Assembly (NCBI GenBank): GCA_902760645.1
Contig: CACWHC010000010.1
Coordinates: 1 to 54,988, forward strand
Length of the DNA: 54,988 nucleotides
Direction: 5' to 3'
From: an uncultured bacterium
Lineage (GTDB): Bacteria; Cyanobacteriota; Vampirovibrionia; Gastranaerophilales; Gastranaerophilaceae
How positions within the stretch are numbered: the first letter of the stretch is position 1; each line of letters begins with the position of its first letter. Positions 16,134-25,992 of the stretch are shown piece after piece. The translations under genes were made by a program, and so were the position numbers. Under the pieces are notes generated by a model, which was not told the DNA's origin, did no database searches, and worked only from the letters and a program-made list of their open reading frames with translations.

Positions 16134-18614
16134 ATGAAAGTTCTTGCTATTACAAAGTATATACCTGCATCCGCATCAGTAAATTCAGATAATAAAACAT
16201 CAGGAACAAAGAGCATAACTCCAAATTGCATAAATGCAGATAATATAATTAATTCAATGACAATGATGTCATTAAAAAATATCTCTTTCGGCAACAGTGA
16301 TTTCGATAAAACGGTAGATGCAAATTATTTCAAATTGCCTAAAGGCGCAAAAGCCGACAATTTTCAAAAAGCAGCTGCCCAAAACATCTTACTTGATAAT
16401 GACGTACTTGTTACTGCTCCCACAGGAACCGGCAAAACCGCTATCGCACATTATGCCATAGGTAAAAATTTACATGACGGAAAAAAGACTTTTTATACAA
16501 CACCCCTTAAAGCATTGAGTAATGAAAAATTCAGAGATTTTCAAAGAATTTACGGAGAAGATAATGTAGGGATTTTAACAGGAGATACCAAAGTTAATCC
16601 AAAAGCCCCGATTATCATTATGACGACGGAAGTATACCGCAATATGGTTTTTGGGAAATACTTCGGAAGAGAAAATGAATTACTTGACGATTTAAAAACG
16701 GTAATATTTGATGAATTACATTACTTAGGTGACGTTGACAGAGGCGGGATATGGGAGCAATCAATATTCCTATCCGCTCCTGAAACACAGTTATTATCTT
16801 TATCCGCAACAATCGGCAACAACAAAGATATTGCAGGCTGGATGGCTCAAATAAGAGAACACGGTAATCCTGAAATCGTATCGGGATACAACAAACAACT
16901 TTCGAAATACAAGGCACGTCCCGAACCTGCGGAAGAATCCTTGCCAATAGCAGGTACAGAAAGCACAGAAATAAACAAGAACAATAATTCCGAAATTATA
17001 GAAAAATACGACATGCAGCTTTCAAAATATCAGGCACATCAAGAACTACCAATTCACACGGTTTTGATTGATGTACCAATGGAAAACAGACATGTTCCGC
17101 TTGAATTTGAAAATATCAATGTTTCGGACTTAACTCAGCCTGAAAAATCAAAGAAAAAATCAAACTTTAATGCACAACTTGAAAAACTGTCAAAACTTGC
17201 AGACAAAAAAGGGTTAATACCTGCTTTTGCATACAATGACGTTGTAAAGCAATTAAAAGATGACAACAGATTACCTGCAATATTTTTTGTTTTTGATAAG
17301 AAAAACAGCAAAGATATATTGGAATACCTGACAAAATACGGTCCAAAACTGACAACGGATGAAGAAAAAGAACTGATAATGGATACCGTTGAACGTTTTG
17401 ATTCGGAAGGTAAATATCTTGGTGAAACAATGGATATGAAAGCATTGTTAAAAGGTTATGCCGTACATAATGCAGGACTGCTACCAACCCAAAAAGAACT
17501 GGTTGAAGAGCTGTTTCAGAACAAACTTATAAAAGTTGTTATAGCAACAGAAACACTTTCAGCAGGCATAAATATGCCGACAAGAACAACCGTTATTACC
17601 GCATCAAGAAAGCCGTCCTCAATGCCTGACGGACCGGATAATAAAAGAAGAATTTCCGCAAATGAATTTCATCAGATGGCAGGCAGAGCCGGCAGACGAG
17701 GCATTGATACCAAAGGTTACTGCTATACCCTCAGCTTAAATGATGATGAGCGTTCGGCTTTTGATATGCTTGTACATTCAAGTCCGAACAATTTAAAAAG
17801 TGCATTAAGACCAAGTTATTCATTTATTACCAAGTATTATAACGAATTGCAAAATGATGATATGCTGGAAATGCTATTTGATAAATCTTTTTACACATAC
17901 AATAAAAATCCTCAGACAGCACTAAAAAACAAACAAAATCTGCGATACGAATTTACACAAAAAATAAATATGCTGAAAAATTTTGATTATTTAACCTCAA
18001 AGAACAATCTTACTGAAAAAGGTATTTTAATATCAAATCTTAACGGCTATGAACAAATTCCTGTTATAGAAATGGTAAGTTCAAAAGTTTTTGAAAAAAT
18101 GTCAGCGGCTGAATTTGCAGGTGCAGTAGGGGCTTTGGCTAATATTGAACCCAAAAAAGACGGTCTGTTTACAAAAACTTTTGACGTTAAACCCAAAGGC
18201 TACGAATGGGCAAACTCTGCTTTAGAAAAGTATATTAAAGAATTAAATAACACACTAAATAAATATAACGATTTATCAACAAAAAATGACAGAAAATTCA
18301 GACAGATAGAAATTAACAATGAACTCACAAATAATATTTATAAATGGGCAGAAATGAACAGCTCAGAAAGCGATTCGACACAGAATTGGAGTAAATTATA
18401 CTATAATGCAGATAAACGCAAATACAAAGATGAGGGTACTATGTTTAAGGGCATTATGATGACAATAGATTTGTTGAAACAAATCCAAAATGTTGCAAGA
18501 TGCGGTACCGAAATTGCAACAAACGAAAAAGATTTCAAATATTACACAGGACTAATCCAAAAGGCAGATGAAGCCATAGCACTAATTAACAAAGAACCTG
18601 CAAGAGTAAATTAA
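16134..18614 (+). CDS. Ski2-type DExH RNA helicase
   Basis: An 826-residue superfamily 2 helicase of the Ski2/Mtr4 class. Residues 1-60 are a disordered leader holding KNISFGNSD (48-56), the lineage motif. Walker A is APTGTGKT (95-102), the DExH box is DELH (193-196), motif III is LSLSATIG, and motif VI is QMAGRAGRRGID. After motif VI comes SALRPSYSFITKYYNEL, like the Mtr4 family's S-F-x-x-Y-x-x-I-L segment, followed by a helical C-terminal region. It probably unwinds structured RNA for decay or processing. An insertion between motifs III and IV (about 265-345), rich in E, N and K, is not seen in the usual core. AAGGA precedes the start. Confidence 0.88.
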   Translation: MKVLAITKYIPASASVNSDNKTSGTKSITPNCINADNIINSMTMMSLKNISFGNSDFDKTVDANYFKLPKGAKADNFQKAAAQNILLDNDVLVTAPTGTGKTAIAHYAIGKNLHDGKKTFYTTPLKALSNEKFRDFQRIYGEDNVGILTGDTKVNPKAPIIIMTTEVYRNMVFGKYFGRENELLDDLKTVIFDELHYLGDVDRGGIWEQSIFLSAPETQLLSLSATIGNNKDIAGWMAQIREHGNPEIVSGYNKQLSKYKARPEPAEESLPIAGTESTEINKNNNSEIIEKYDMQLSKYQAHQELPIHTVLIDVPMENRHVPLEFENINVSDLTQPEKSKKKSNFNAQLEKLSKLADKKGLIPAFAYNDVVKQLKDDNRLPAIFFVFDKKNSKDILEYLTKYGPKLTTDEEKELIMDTVERFDSEGKYLGETMDMKALLKGYAVHNAGLLPTQKELVEELFQNKLIKVVIATETLSAGINMPTRTTVITASRKPSSMPDGPDNKRRISANEFHQMAGRAGRRGIDTKGYCYTLSLNDDERSAFDMLVHSSPNNLKSALRPSYSFITKYYNELQNDDMLEMLFDKSFYTYNKNPQTALKNKQNLRYEFTQKINMLKNFDYLTSKNNLTEKGILISNLNGYEQIPVIEMVSSKVFEKMSAAEFAGAVGALANIEPKKDGLFTKTFDVKPKGYEWANSALEKYIKELNNTLNKYNDLSTKNDRKFRQIEINNELTNNIYKWAEMNSSESDSTQNWSKLYYNADKRKYKDEGTMFKGIMMTIDLLKQIQNVARCGTEIATNEKDFKYYTGLIQKADEAIALINKEPARVN

Positions 18615-18632
18615 TCAGTATTTATAAACACA

Positions 18633-19217
18633 CTATAGTTTTATCGCACCCTGTCTGAATATTTTAACATCATCACCAAAAACACCTGCAACAGTTGACT
18701 CTAATCCTTCTGCCTCATATCCGTAATCAGGGATTACAATATCCGCTAAATCCTTCATGTTCTCTAAAGCCTGCTGATATGTTTTGGCTGACGGCTGATG
18801 TGAAAGATTTGCACTTGTTGTCGCAAGAACGTGACCCGTAATATTATCACAAATTTCTTTAAACACCGGATTATCCGGAACTCTTATACCTACCGTATCC
18901 ATATTTGATGTCATATAATATGGAGTTTTTTCGGACTTATTTAGTACAAGGGTTAACGCCCCCGGAAAATATTTTTTTATAAGTTTAGATGCTGTCTTTG
19001 ATAAAGGTTGTTTTACATAATCAAGTAAATGATAAGGCTCTGATGACATTAAAATCAACGGTTTTTGAGCTTCTCTGTGTTTTATTTCATAAATTTTCTT
19101 TACTGCTTTTTCCGATGACGGCAGACACCCCAACCCCCATACGGTATCGGTAACATAAGCTATTACCCCGTCATTATCAAGTATATTTTTTATTTTTTCA
19201 ATGTCATTAACTATCAT
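18633..19217 (-). CDS. tsaC: L-threonylcarbamoyladenylate synthase (TsaC/Sua5)
   Basis: Makes threonylcarbamoyl-AMP from threonine, bicarbonate and ATP for the universal t6A37 tRNA modification. The 194-residue protein is the short TsaC form without the Sua5 C-terminal domain. GVIAYVTDTVWGLGC is the N-terminal motif, KHREAQKPL is the KxR..KP substrate-binding segment, and VLATTSANLSHQPSA is the SAN motif. It follows murJ by about 10 nt on the same strand. The tsaB/D/E partners are not in the window. Confidence 0.94.
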   Translation of the reverse strand: MIVNDIEKIKNILDNDGVIAYVTDTVWGLGCLPSSEKAVKKIYEIKHREAQKPLILMSSEPYHLLDYVKQPLSKTASKLIKKYFPGALTLVLNKSEKTPYYMTSNMDTVGIRVPDNPVFKEICDNITGHVLATTSANLSHQPSAKTYQQALENMKDLADIVIPDYGYEAEGLESTVAGVFGDDVKIFRQGAIKL

Positions 19218-19226
19218 AAAAATCCT

Positions 19227-20837
19227 CTACTTATGGAATTTTGATTTTAATCTAACAGCGAGTTCACTTGCATATTCCATTTTTAATAACAAATTAATCG
19301 GTACATAAACAAGTACACAAACCAAACAGATAAATAAAATTTTTGTAATCAAAAACATTAATTCTGATATATTAACAAACTTGTCATATCCGTATGCCGC
19401 AAACATGGAAATAATAAACGCAATACCACCTGCGACAAGCATTTTTAATAAATTTAGAAATAAAGATTTATAATCCATTTTAATCTTTCTGCTTATAAGA
19501 ATTCCAAGTACAAATGCATTAAATAAGGTTACGAGAGAAGTTGACAAAGTTATACCGCCTATTCCCCATCCGAGCTTTAATATTAATAACCAGTTAAGGA
19601 AAAATTTTAATATAATAGACGAAAAAGCAACAACAAACGGTGTAGCACTATCATTAAACGAATAATATACTCTGGTAATAGAATCTCTGAATACATACGG
19701 TAAAATTGAAGCCGACAAGAACCACAAGGCTTCTGCTACCATAAACGTTGCAGCGGCATCAAAAGCACCGTGTTCAAACACTAATCGGACACTATCCAAT
19801 CCTATAACAAGTATTCCGATAATAATCGGTATAGCCGCAAAGAATAAAACTCCTACCCCCTTATTAAAATAAGTTCGGATACCGTCATAATCCTTATCAG
19901 CCACGAGCTTGGCAAATATAGGAAACAACGGAACCAAAAATGCCGTAACAAGTATTCCGACAGGGAATTGAAATACCCTGTTAGCATAACCTACAGCAGT
20001 CCACGCCCCCTCTGAAATCGAAGAAGTAAAAAACATATCAACATATATATGAATCTGTCCTACCGTAGAACTTAAAATTGCAGGGAACAAAAGTTCACCA
20101 ATATCCTTAAAATGAGGATTATTTATAATATTTAGGTTCGGTTTTAAGCGGTACCCCAATCTTCTGATATTCGGATATTGAATAACAAGCTGTAAAACAG
20201 CACCGATAGTAGTTGCCCACGCTAAAGCATACCCCTTGGAATCATCAGGTGCTGCTGCAACCGATATTGCTATTATAGCAACGCTCATGACAATAGGCGA
20301 CAAATTAGGCAGCATAAATTGCTTATAAATAATCAGTATCCCGTAATAAATTCCTACAATTCCTCCGATAACAAGCATAGGAGTCATTATTTTCAGATGT
20401 GCCGCCGCTAATTGAACCATTTCCGCAGAACCACCCGATATTATTATTTGCATAATCTGACGAGGGAAAATATAAATCAGAACCGACAACAATAAAAAAG
20501 CCAAAATTGTAGTCGTCATAAAGGTAGAATAAAGCTTATTAACTTCCTCTGAAGGCTTTTCTTTAATTGAAGGAATAAGTTTTGAAAATATAGCAACAGT
20601 TGCACTATGAAAAGGTCCTCCGACACCGCCCAACAATATTAATGACAGAGCAGGAATCTGATATGCATAATAATACGCGTCCGAAACCATATTTGCACCG
20701 TAATAATTAGCAATAACAATATCTCTTATAAAACCTATAAGTTTACTTACAATAGTTACTACTGCAATTAACCAAGCCGCTCTCAAAACACTTGTAGTTT
20801 TATTATCCTTATTCCCAGATATTATCTCTGCCATCAT
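19227..20837 (-). CDS. murJ: Lipid II flippase MurJ
   Basis: MurJ moves lipid II across the inner membrane for peptidoglycan synthesis. The 536-residue protein has about 14 hydrophobic segments and the family start SKLIGFIRDIVIANYYGAN with the conserved Arg. The GGVGGPFHSATVAIFSK segment and the FPIFAKLVADKD segment are also typical. Its start overlaps the end of the SpoIID gene by 29 nt; ATG at 20837 and 20834 are equally placed behind GGCAGG. Together with SpoIID-domain and L,D-transpeptidase genes it makes this stretch a wall-biogenesis neighbourhood. Confidence 0.95.
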   Translation of the reverse strand: MMAEIISGNKDNKTTSVLRAAWLIAVVTIVSKLIGFIRDIVIANYYGANMVSDAYYYAYQIPALSLILLGGVGGPFHSATVAIFSKLIPSIKEKPSEEVNKLYSTFMTTTILAFLLLSVLIYIFPRQIMQIIISGGSAEMVQLAAAHLKIMTPMLVIGGIVGIYYGILIIYKQFMLPNLSPIVMSVAIIAISVAAAPDDSKGYALAWATTIGAVLQLVIQYPNIRRLGYRLKPNLNIINNPHFKDIGELLFPAILSSTVGQIHIYVDMFFTSSISEGAWTAVGYANRVFQFPVGILVTAFLVPLFPIFAKLVADKDYDGIRTYFNKGVGVLFFAAIPIIIGILVIGLDSVRLVFEHGAFDAAATFMVAEALWFLSASILPYVFRDSITRVYYSFNDSATPFVVAFSSIILKFFLNWLLILKLGWGIGGITLSTSLVTLFNAFVLGILISRKIKMDYKSLFLNLLKMLVAGGIAFIISMFAAYGYDKFVNISELMFLITKILFICLVCVLVYVPINLLLKMEYASELAVRLKSKFHK

Positions 20838-22578
20838 TACCTGCCAATTCTACAAAAATTCTGACTGCCTTTCTGCCGCTTTCCCCTGCCGGATACGAAT
20901 ATCTGACAACATTACGTCCCTGTTTTATGTAATCTGAAATATCAATCTTTGAACACCTGTTTCCACCGAATATACTTGTCGGAAGTCTAAAGGAATAATC
21001 CGAACCGTTTATATTTACGTCAATCGAATTTAACTGAAATTTATTATCAATCACAAGTTCAGCATGCTTTTTATTCGCATAAAATGCCTGCGTTACTAAA
21101 CGCTGATTCGGTTCTGAGGAAACGATTACAGGCTTTGTCCCAATTATTATATTCGTATAATAATGCATTAAAATTTTATCAAACGGAAGATGCAACTCAG
21201 ACCCCATAAAACCTGCACCGAATTGACTTAACCCGACACCATGTCCAAATCCGCCGCCAAAAGCATTTACAGACATCAAATCACCATAGTCATCCTGAAT
21301 ATTTTCGAAAACTACATTAGCACTTGGTAAAGCCTTGCCGTCTTTTGGCAATAAACGTCTTATTACAAGTTCTTTGTATATTTTATACGTCTGAGTCTTT
21401 GTTATTATTTCCATTTCAACGATTTTTCCCGACTCACCGCGTTTAATTACTTTTAATTCAAGCAAATCACCAAGCTCATCACCTTTTTCAAATTTTGGTT
21501 TTACAAATCCGGTTGATGACTGCTCTGCAAGCGTTCTCTCAAGCACAGTTTTAAGTTCCTCCGCAGACCAGCTTCTTGTCCACCTGTAATATGGAGAGCG
21601 TATATCGTAAGCATCCGGCTTTGATTTATAAAACGCCGCCGCATCTTCTTCTGATTTTAATGACTTTTGGGTAAGTATATCAGGTTTAGCTTTAAGATAC
21701 GGTTTCTCCTGCGCAGGGAAATGTCCTGACTGAGGATCTGAAAATGCATGTGAATAACTTTCGGTATATCCGCCTGCAGTCGAAGAATATAATGCTAAAA
21801 TCAATTCCCAGTCATGTAAAGCCACAAGTCCTTCTGTCTGCTTCACGGCTTTATCCGCCAGATCCTTTTCCGTATTTGCACCAAAATATACCTGACTTGC
21901 AACCGAATCAACCACATCATAATTTGCAGATGACTTTGTCCTTGGGGATAAAACATAGTTTCTTGCAGCAACAGTCTGAGCTTTTAATGCTTCTAAACCG
22001 AAATTTACGGGCATTTCATTCGGGACAACCCCCCTCAAATAAGATTCTAACGGTAATTTATTTACAAGATTAAACTGGTTACCGCTTTGCAATTTGATAA
22101 TTTCAAAATATCCTCTGTAAAGAGCCGGAGCTCCTGCTCTTTTTAAATTTTTTACTCCGAGATAACCGCCTGAAGGAACTGTAAACTTTATTATACCTGT
22201 CAAATCACCTAATTCTTTACCGTTATCATAAGTAAGAGTATATGAATTATCCGCCTTAATAGATATATTTATATTAGTGTTTGCAGGCACCTGCTTTAAC
22301 TCAATACCGTCTGAATAGATAGTAACAGGCATAGTTCCGTACACGCCTATTGACTTATAAACATAACTGCCAAAAGACTGATTTCCAATTCCAACCCGTA
22401 CAATTTCCGACTGATAAGCTGACTGATTAGGGGCTGCACTCTGAACCGGCGTATCAGGAATACGAGATTCTTCTGCCGCTTTTAAAGTATTTAACGGAAT
22501 ATTCGGGGAAAATGCCAGAGCAGCACACCCGAACACAACTGTCCCTAAAAATGATAATAATAATTTCCACATCCTCAT
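20809..22578 (-). CDS. SpoIID/LytB-domain wall protein
   Basis: An exported 589-residue protein with an N-terminal signal sequence (WKLLLSFLGTVVFGCAALAF). The SpoIID domain is clear: NKLPLESYLRGVVPNEMP with the conserved Glu, LEALKAQTVAARNYV, YDVVDSVASQVYFG, LYSSTAGGYTES and, after an insertion, NAFGGGFGHGVGLSQFGA. In Firmicutes SpoIID cuts denuded glycan as a lytic transglycosylase; related LytB proteins enhance amidases. A spore role is unlikely here; a role in separation or wall remodelling is inference. The C-terminal ~110 residues look like a beta-rich accessory domain. It heads a run with murJ and tsaC. Confidence 0.9.
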   Translation of the reverse strand: MRMWKLLLSFLGTVVFGCAALAFSPNIPLNTLKAAEESRIPDTPVQSAAPNQSAYQSEIVRVGIGNQSFGSYVYKSIGVYGTMPVTIYSDGIELKQVPANTNINISIKADNSYTLTYDNGKELGDLTGIIKFTVPSGGYLGVKNLKRAGAPALYRGYFEIIKLQSGNQFNLVNKLPLESYLRGVVPNEMPVNFGLEALKAQTVAARNYVLSPRTKSSANYDVVDSVASQVYFGANTEKDLADKAVKQTEGLVALHDWELILALYSSTAGGYTESYSHAFSDPQSGHFPAQEKPYLKAKPDILTQKSLKSEEDAAAFYKSKPDAYDIRSPYYRWTRSWSAEELKTVLERTLAEQSSTGFVKPKFEKGDELGDLLELKVIKRGESGKIVEMEIITKTQTYKIYKELVIRRLLPKDGKALPSANVVFENIQDDYGDLMSVNAFGGGFGHGVGLSQFGAGFMGSELHLPFDKILMHYYTNIIIGTKPVIVSSEPNQRLVTQAFYANKKHAELVIDNKFQLNSIDVNINGSDYSFRLPTSIFGGNRCSKIDISDYIKQGRNVVRYSYPAGESGRKAVRIFVELAGNDGRDNIWE

Positions 22579-22700
22579 ATATTAATTATATGACAAATAA
22601 TAAAATCATTATGTTTTGTAACAAAAAAACACATTATTAAACAAAAATAATTTTTTTTATATTAAATAAATAATATGTGATATTAAAAGGAGTATAAAAT

Positions 22701-23210
22701 ATGGCAATAGACAAAATAGGATACAGTCCGGTTTCATTTAAAGGCTTTTATACAGACCCGAAAGGTTCATTTGAGTTGGCCTGTGAATTAGTCGGGAAAC
22801 CGAATTTAGAGAAAAAATTTATACAAAACATTGTTGAACCGCTTACGCATACGCATTTATATGATGTTTTTGTAAGCGGCAATATAACAGGAATAACTAA
22901 CAAAGAAGGAAAAGGAGTTATGACGATTGTTTATCCGGGTTCCTTTTCAACAGACAAATCACTTGGAGTTGTTTACGACATAGAAGCAGCAAGCCGCAGA
23001 GGGCTGAGAAGAAGTTCTGAAGTTATCCCGACTGAAAACTTTAAAAATGACAATTATTTATTACACATAATAGAAACAGCTAAAAACATAGTACTGGATT
23101 TGGAAGCTGCAGCTTCAAAAATAACCTCCGAACCATCTGCAAAAATTGCGACAGAAACACTGGAAGAAAAGACTTCAAAATTCACTCAAATGTTCGATCG
23201 CGAAATATAA
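22701..23210 (+). CDS. Small lineage-type protein, unknown function
   Basis: A 169-residue protein of unknown function. It starts MAIDKIGYSPVSFKGFYTDP, where PVSFKG is the lineage motif. The rest looks like one alpha/beta domain: GNITGITNKEGKGVMTIVYPG, then a charged SRRGLRRS loop and a helical C-terminus. No signal peptide or membrane segment. AAAGGAG lies well placed before the ATG. It stands alone, divergent from the SpoIID gene, and ends at a strong bidirectional terminator. Confidence 0.75.
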   Translation: MAIDKIGYSPVSFKGFYTDPKGSFELACELVGKPNLEKKFIQNIVEPLTHTHLYDVFVSGNITGITNKEGKGVMTIVYPGSFSTDKSLGVVYDIEAASRRGLRRSSEVIPTENFKNDNYLLHIIETAKNIVLDLEAAASKITSEPSAKIATETLEEKTSKFTQMFDREI

Positions 23211-23236
23211 AAATAAATTTTCAGAACAATTGCACA

Positions 23237-23266
23237 AAAGCAGAACCAGATATGGTTCTGCTTTTG
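23237..23266. terminator. Bidirectional terminator
   Basis: AAAAGCAGAACC (23237-23248) and GGTTCTGCTTTT (23255-23266) form a perfect 12-bp stem with loop AGATAT. It carries T on both strands and lies between the convergent 22701 gene and cysS. Confidence 0.92.
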
Positions 23267-23286
23267 TATCTTTATAATATTACAAA

Positions 23287-24660
23287 CTATTTTGCCTCAA
23301 CTGTTGTGCCTTCTTTTGTATCCTTTAATACAATTCCGCACTCATCAAGAGTTATTCTGATAGCATCTGCAATATCCCAGTTTTTATTTTCTCTTGCTTC
23401 TTTTCGGTATTGAATTAAATCATCCATATCAGAAAAAGTTTTGCTTAATTTATCGGACACTTTTGACAAAGCGATATTAATTTCATCTTCTGACAACTCA
23501 GGTTTATCAAAAGTAAACCCAAGCACAGATGCTAATTTATATAAAATTGTAAATGAATCTTTCACATCCTTATTAGCTTTATTGGTCAAATCAAACAACA
23601 CGGCAAGTGCCTTTGATGTGTTTAAATCATCATCCATAGCATCAACAAACTGTTTATATTCTTCGGTTTTGGTCAAATCAAGATTTTCATTAACCGGAGT
23701 TCGCTTTGCATTCAGCATTCGTTTAACTCCAGCCTGAGCGGAAGCCAATGCCTCATCAGAAAATTCAACAGGCATACGGTAATGATTTGTCAAAATAAAG
23801 AATCTGATTGTATTTGCGTCATATTTTTTCAACAAATCATCAATCGTTAGGAAATTTCCTAATGATTTTGACATTTTTTCCTTATTGATTGTTACAAAAC
23901 CGTTATGCAGCCAATAATTTACGAATTTACAACCGTTTGCACATTCGGATTGAGCAATTTCATTCTCGTGATGCGGAAATATTAAATCTGCACCACCTGC
24001 GTGAATATCTATAGTTTTACCGAGATATTTACGGCTCATTGCAGAACATTCAATATGCCAACCCGGACGACCTACACCCCAAGGTGAATTATATCCGAAT
24101 TTTTCATCTTTTTTCCACAATGCAAAATCAAGAGGATCTTCTTTATGTTCACCAACTTCAATTCTTGCACCGCTTTCCAGCTGATCAATCGGCTGTTTCG
24201 ACAAATAGCCGTAATTAGGGAATTTCTTAACTCTGAAATAGACATCCCCGTTTGCTTCATACGCATAACCCTTATCAATAAGAGTTTTAACGATAGATAT
24301 CATTTCACCGAGTGTTTTAGTCGCAAACGGTTCTATATCAGGCTTCAGATTATTCAAAGCCTTCATTGAATTTGAAAACTGTTTATACCAATACTGAGAA
24401 ACTTCTTCAGGCGTTTTATTTTCCTTTTCCGCTTTTTTCAGAATTTTATCATCAACATCCGTTACATTGCGACAGTACGTTACGTCATAACCCTTAAATT
24501 TCAAATATCTGTATAAAACGTCCCAGGTTATATAGCATCTTGCATGACCCAAATGTGCAAAATCATATACTGTCGGACCGCAAACGTACATTTTAACTTT
24601 ATTGCCTTCAATCGGAGTAAAATCTTCAACTTTATTTGTGTAAGAATTATGCAATCTCAT
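23287..24660 (-). CDS. cysS: Cysteinyl-tRNA synthetase
   Basis: Charges tRNA-Cys. The HIGH motif is HLGHAR, within [17 protein letters not shown], whose Cys is a zinc ligand. KMSKS is present in [21 protein letters not shown] and [10 protein letters not shown] are further family blocks. I take ATG 24660, giving 457 residues, the normal length starting [14 protein letters not shown]. The open frame extends 53 codons further up, but those codons run across the terminator at 24718 and into the neighbour's 3' end, and GAGGG lies just before 24660. Confidence 0.96.
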   Translation of the reverse strand: MRLHNSYTNKVEDFTPIEGNKVKMYVCGPTVYDFAHLGHARCYITWDVLYRYLKFKGYDVTYCRNVTDVDDKILKKAEKENKTPEEVSQYWYKQFSNSMKALNNLKPDIEPFATKTLGEMISIVKTLIDKGYAYEANGDVYFRVKKFPNYGYLSKQPIDQLESGARIEVGEHKEDPLDFALWKKDEKFGYNSPWGVGRPGWHIECSAMSRKYLGKTIDIHAGGADLIFPHHENEIAQSECANGCKFVNYWLHNGFVTINKEKMSKSLGNFLTIDDLLKKYDANTIRFFILTNHYRMPVEFSDEALASAQAGVKRMLNAKRTPVNENLDLTKTEEYKQFVDAMDDDLNTSKALAVLFDLTNKANKDVKDSFTILYKLASVLGFTFDKPELSEDEINIALSKVSDKLSKTFSDMDDLIQYRKEARENKNWDIADAIRITLDECGIVLKDTKEGTTVEAK

Positions 24661-24717
24661 ATAATATCCCTCTTTCCTGAATAATCTTACAACAAATAAG
24701 AATTTTTGTATACTAAA

Positions 24718-24742
24718 AAAGGCTTCGGTAAACGAAGCCTTT
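24718..24742 (-). terminator. Terminator after the EF-hand-like gene
   Basis: AAAGGCTTCG (24718-24727) pairs with CGAAGCCTTT (24733-24742) over a 5-nt loop. The minus strand then reads a run of T. It separates the 24749 gene from cysS and supports the short cysS start. Confidence 0.9.
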
Positions 24743-24748
24743 AAAATT

Positions 24749-25261
24749 TTATCTTCCAAGCCATTCAAATATTTCGCCATCCGATACGGCTCTGCTGTAA
24801 CCTGCATAAGGATCGCCATGGCTTCGTTGTGAACGGACGTCCTGAGCTTCCATTTCGTCCATACTTCTTGCGAACCAGCCTATATCCTCAAGCTTAATTT
24901 CTATTTTTCCGTCAATTACATCTTTATCCTTAAACTTTTTATTATTTGTTTTGCTTAACACTGTCGGCGGAATCCCTAAATTTTCACGAAGTTCTTTAAA
25001 AGTAAGCTTGCCGTCACCCTCTAAGGTAATATAGTCATCACCGACAAACACATGATACCAGTCATTGTGGACTTCGATTTTGTCTTTATACTTTTTCAAA
25101 AAGTCTTCAGCAAATTCTTTCGTTTGCTGGCGTTTAAACATATTTTCGTTGTCTAATCTGCTGCCAAACTGAGCATTCAGTTCTGCTTTAGCTGATGTTA
25201 CAGAAGATGCCTGCTGAGCAGAATTTGCGGACGAAACCGCATCAATAGCGTTAATTTCCAT
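24749..25261 (-). CDS. Small protein with degenerate EF-hand-like loops
   Basis: A 170-residue protein of unknown function. Residues 1-35 are Ala/Ser/Gln-rich and probably disordered. Two later segments recall EF-hand loops: TLEGDGKLTFKE keeps D5, G6, L8 and E12 but lacks D1 and D3, and DKDVIDGKIEIKLED has the DxD and DGxI pattern with one inserted residue. Calcium binding is therefore uncertain. No signal peptide is seen. A clear EF-hand protein lies at 47716, and the amylase at 247 has a similar loop, so calcium-binding loops recur here. Confidence 0.65.
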   Translation of the reverse strand: MEINAIDAVSSANSAQQASSVTSAKAELNAQFGSRLDNENMFKRQQTKEFAEDFLKKYKDKIEVHNDWYHVFVGDDYITLEGDGKLTFKELRENLGIPPTVLSKTNNKKFKDKDVIDGKIEIKLEDIGWFARSMDEMEAQDVRSQRSHGDPYAGYSRAVSDGEIFEWLGR

Positions 25262-25347
25262 ATAAATATCCTCACGTTATATAAACCTTATATAATTAAT
25301 AAGTATTTTGAGCTTGAAAAATTGATAATATGTTAATTTGTGTAAAG

Positions 25348-25992
25348 TTAAATTAAATCAAAAATTTTAAAAACAGAAGCTTCAAGTTCAGATACGGGAA
25401 TATCTTCATCTAATTCAAGAGTGATAGTAGGGATATTTCTTTCAACACCGCAATAAGTTCCGAAACTTCCCGGGGTAGGATAACCTATACTCGCCTCAAC
25501 CGGATAACCTATTATATCGGAAATTTGTTCGGCAATATTTTTAGCCGGACCGTCATAGTTTACAACTTTATATGGTGCATGAAGCGATAAAATAACATCC
25601 GGTTTATATTCCTCAATTACATCAATAATAAACTTCGTTTCAATTTCACTTGCAGGCATTTTACCGCCATAATAATTTTCAGGATTATCACCAGCCGCAG
25701 AAGCATCTTCACCCCAATTTTCTGTAGGGAAATTTCTGTTCAAATCTACTCCGTTAGAATTTGTCCTTTGATTTAACCGCATTCCGTCAGGGTTAAGACA
25801 CGGAATAAACAATTTATTAGAAACGTAGTTATTTAAATATTTATCAATTAAATATTTCCCTTGCGGTTCATCACCGTGAAAAACGCCTATGATTAAAGCT
25901 TTTCTGTCTGATACCAAATAATTGCCTGAAATAATCAGCTGAATTTCATTACCTAATTTTGTAAATGCAGATTTTAAAACAGTTAAAGCCAT
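25348..25992 (-). CDS. M14-family zinc carboxypeptidase (MpaA-like)
   Basis: A 214-residue peptidase of the M14 fold without a signal peptide. HGDE in GVFHGDEPQGK gives the first two zinc ligands, NPDGMRLNQRTNSNGVDLNRNF is the substrate-binding segment (split here as the NPDG and DLNRNF motifs), SLHAPY gives the third ligand, and E in TLELDED is the likely catalytic Glu. Length and cytosolic location fit murein peptide amidase A, which trims the D-Glu/meso-DAP bond during wall recycling; that substrate is inference. It is coupled to ftsY by TAAATG. Confidence 0.82.
   Translation of the reverse strand: MALTVLKSAFTKLGNEIQLIISGNYLVSDRKALIIGVFHGDEPQGKYLIDKYLNNYVSNKLFIPCLNPDGMRLNQRTNSNGVDLNRNFPTENWGEDASAAGDNPENYYGGKMPASEIETKFIIDVIEEYKPDVILSLHAPYKVVNYDGPAKNIAEQISDIIGYPVEASIGYPTPGSFGTYCGVERNIPTITLELDEDIPVSELEASVFKIFDLI

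Noticed and set aside
24661-24819. 53-residue N-terminal extension of CysS
   Set aside because: It would cross a strong terminator and the end of the upstream gene; the normal CysS start with ribosome binding site lies at 24660.
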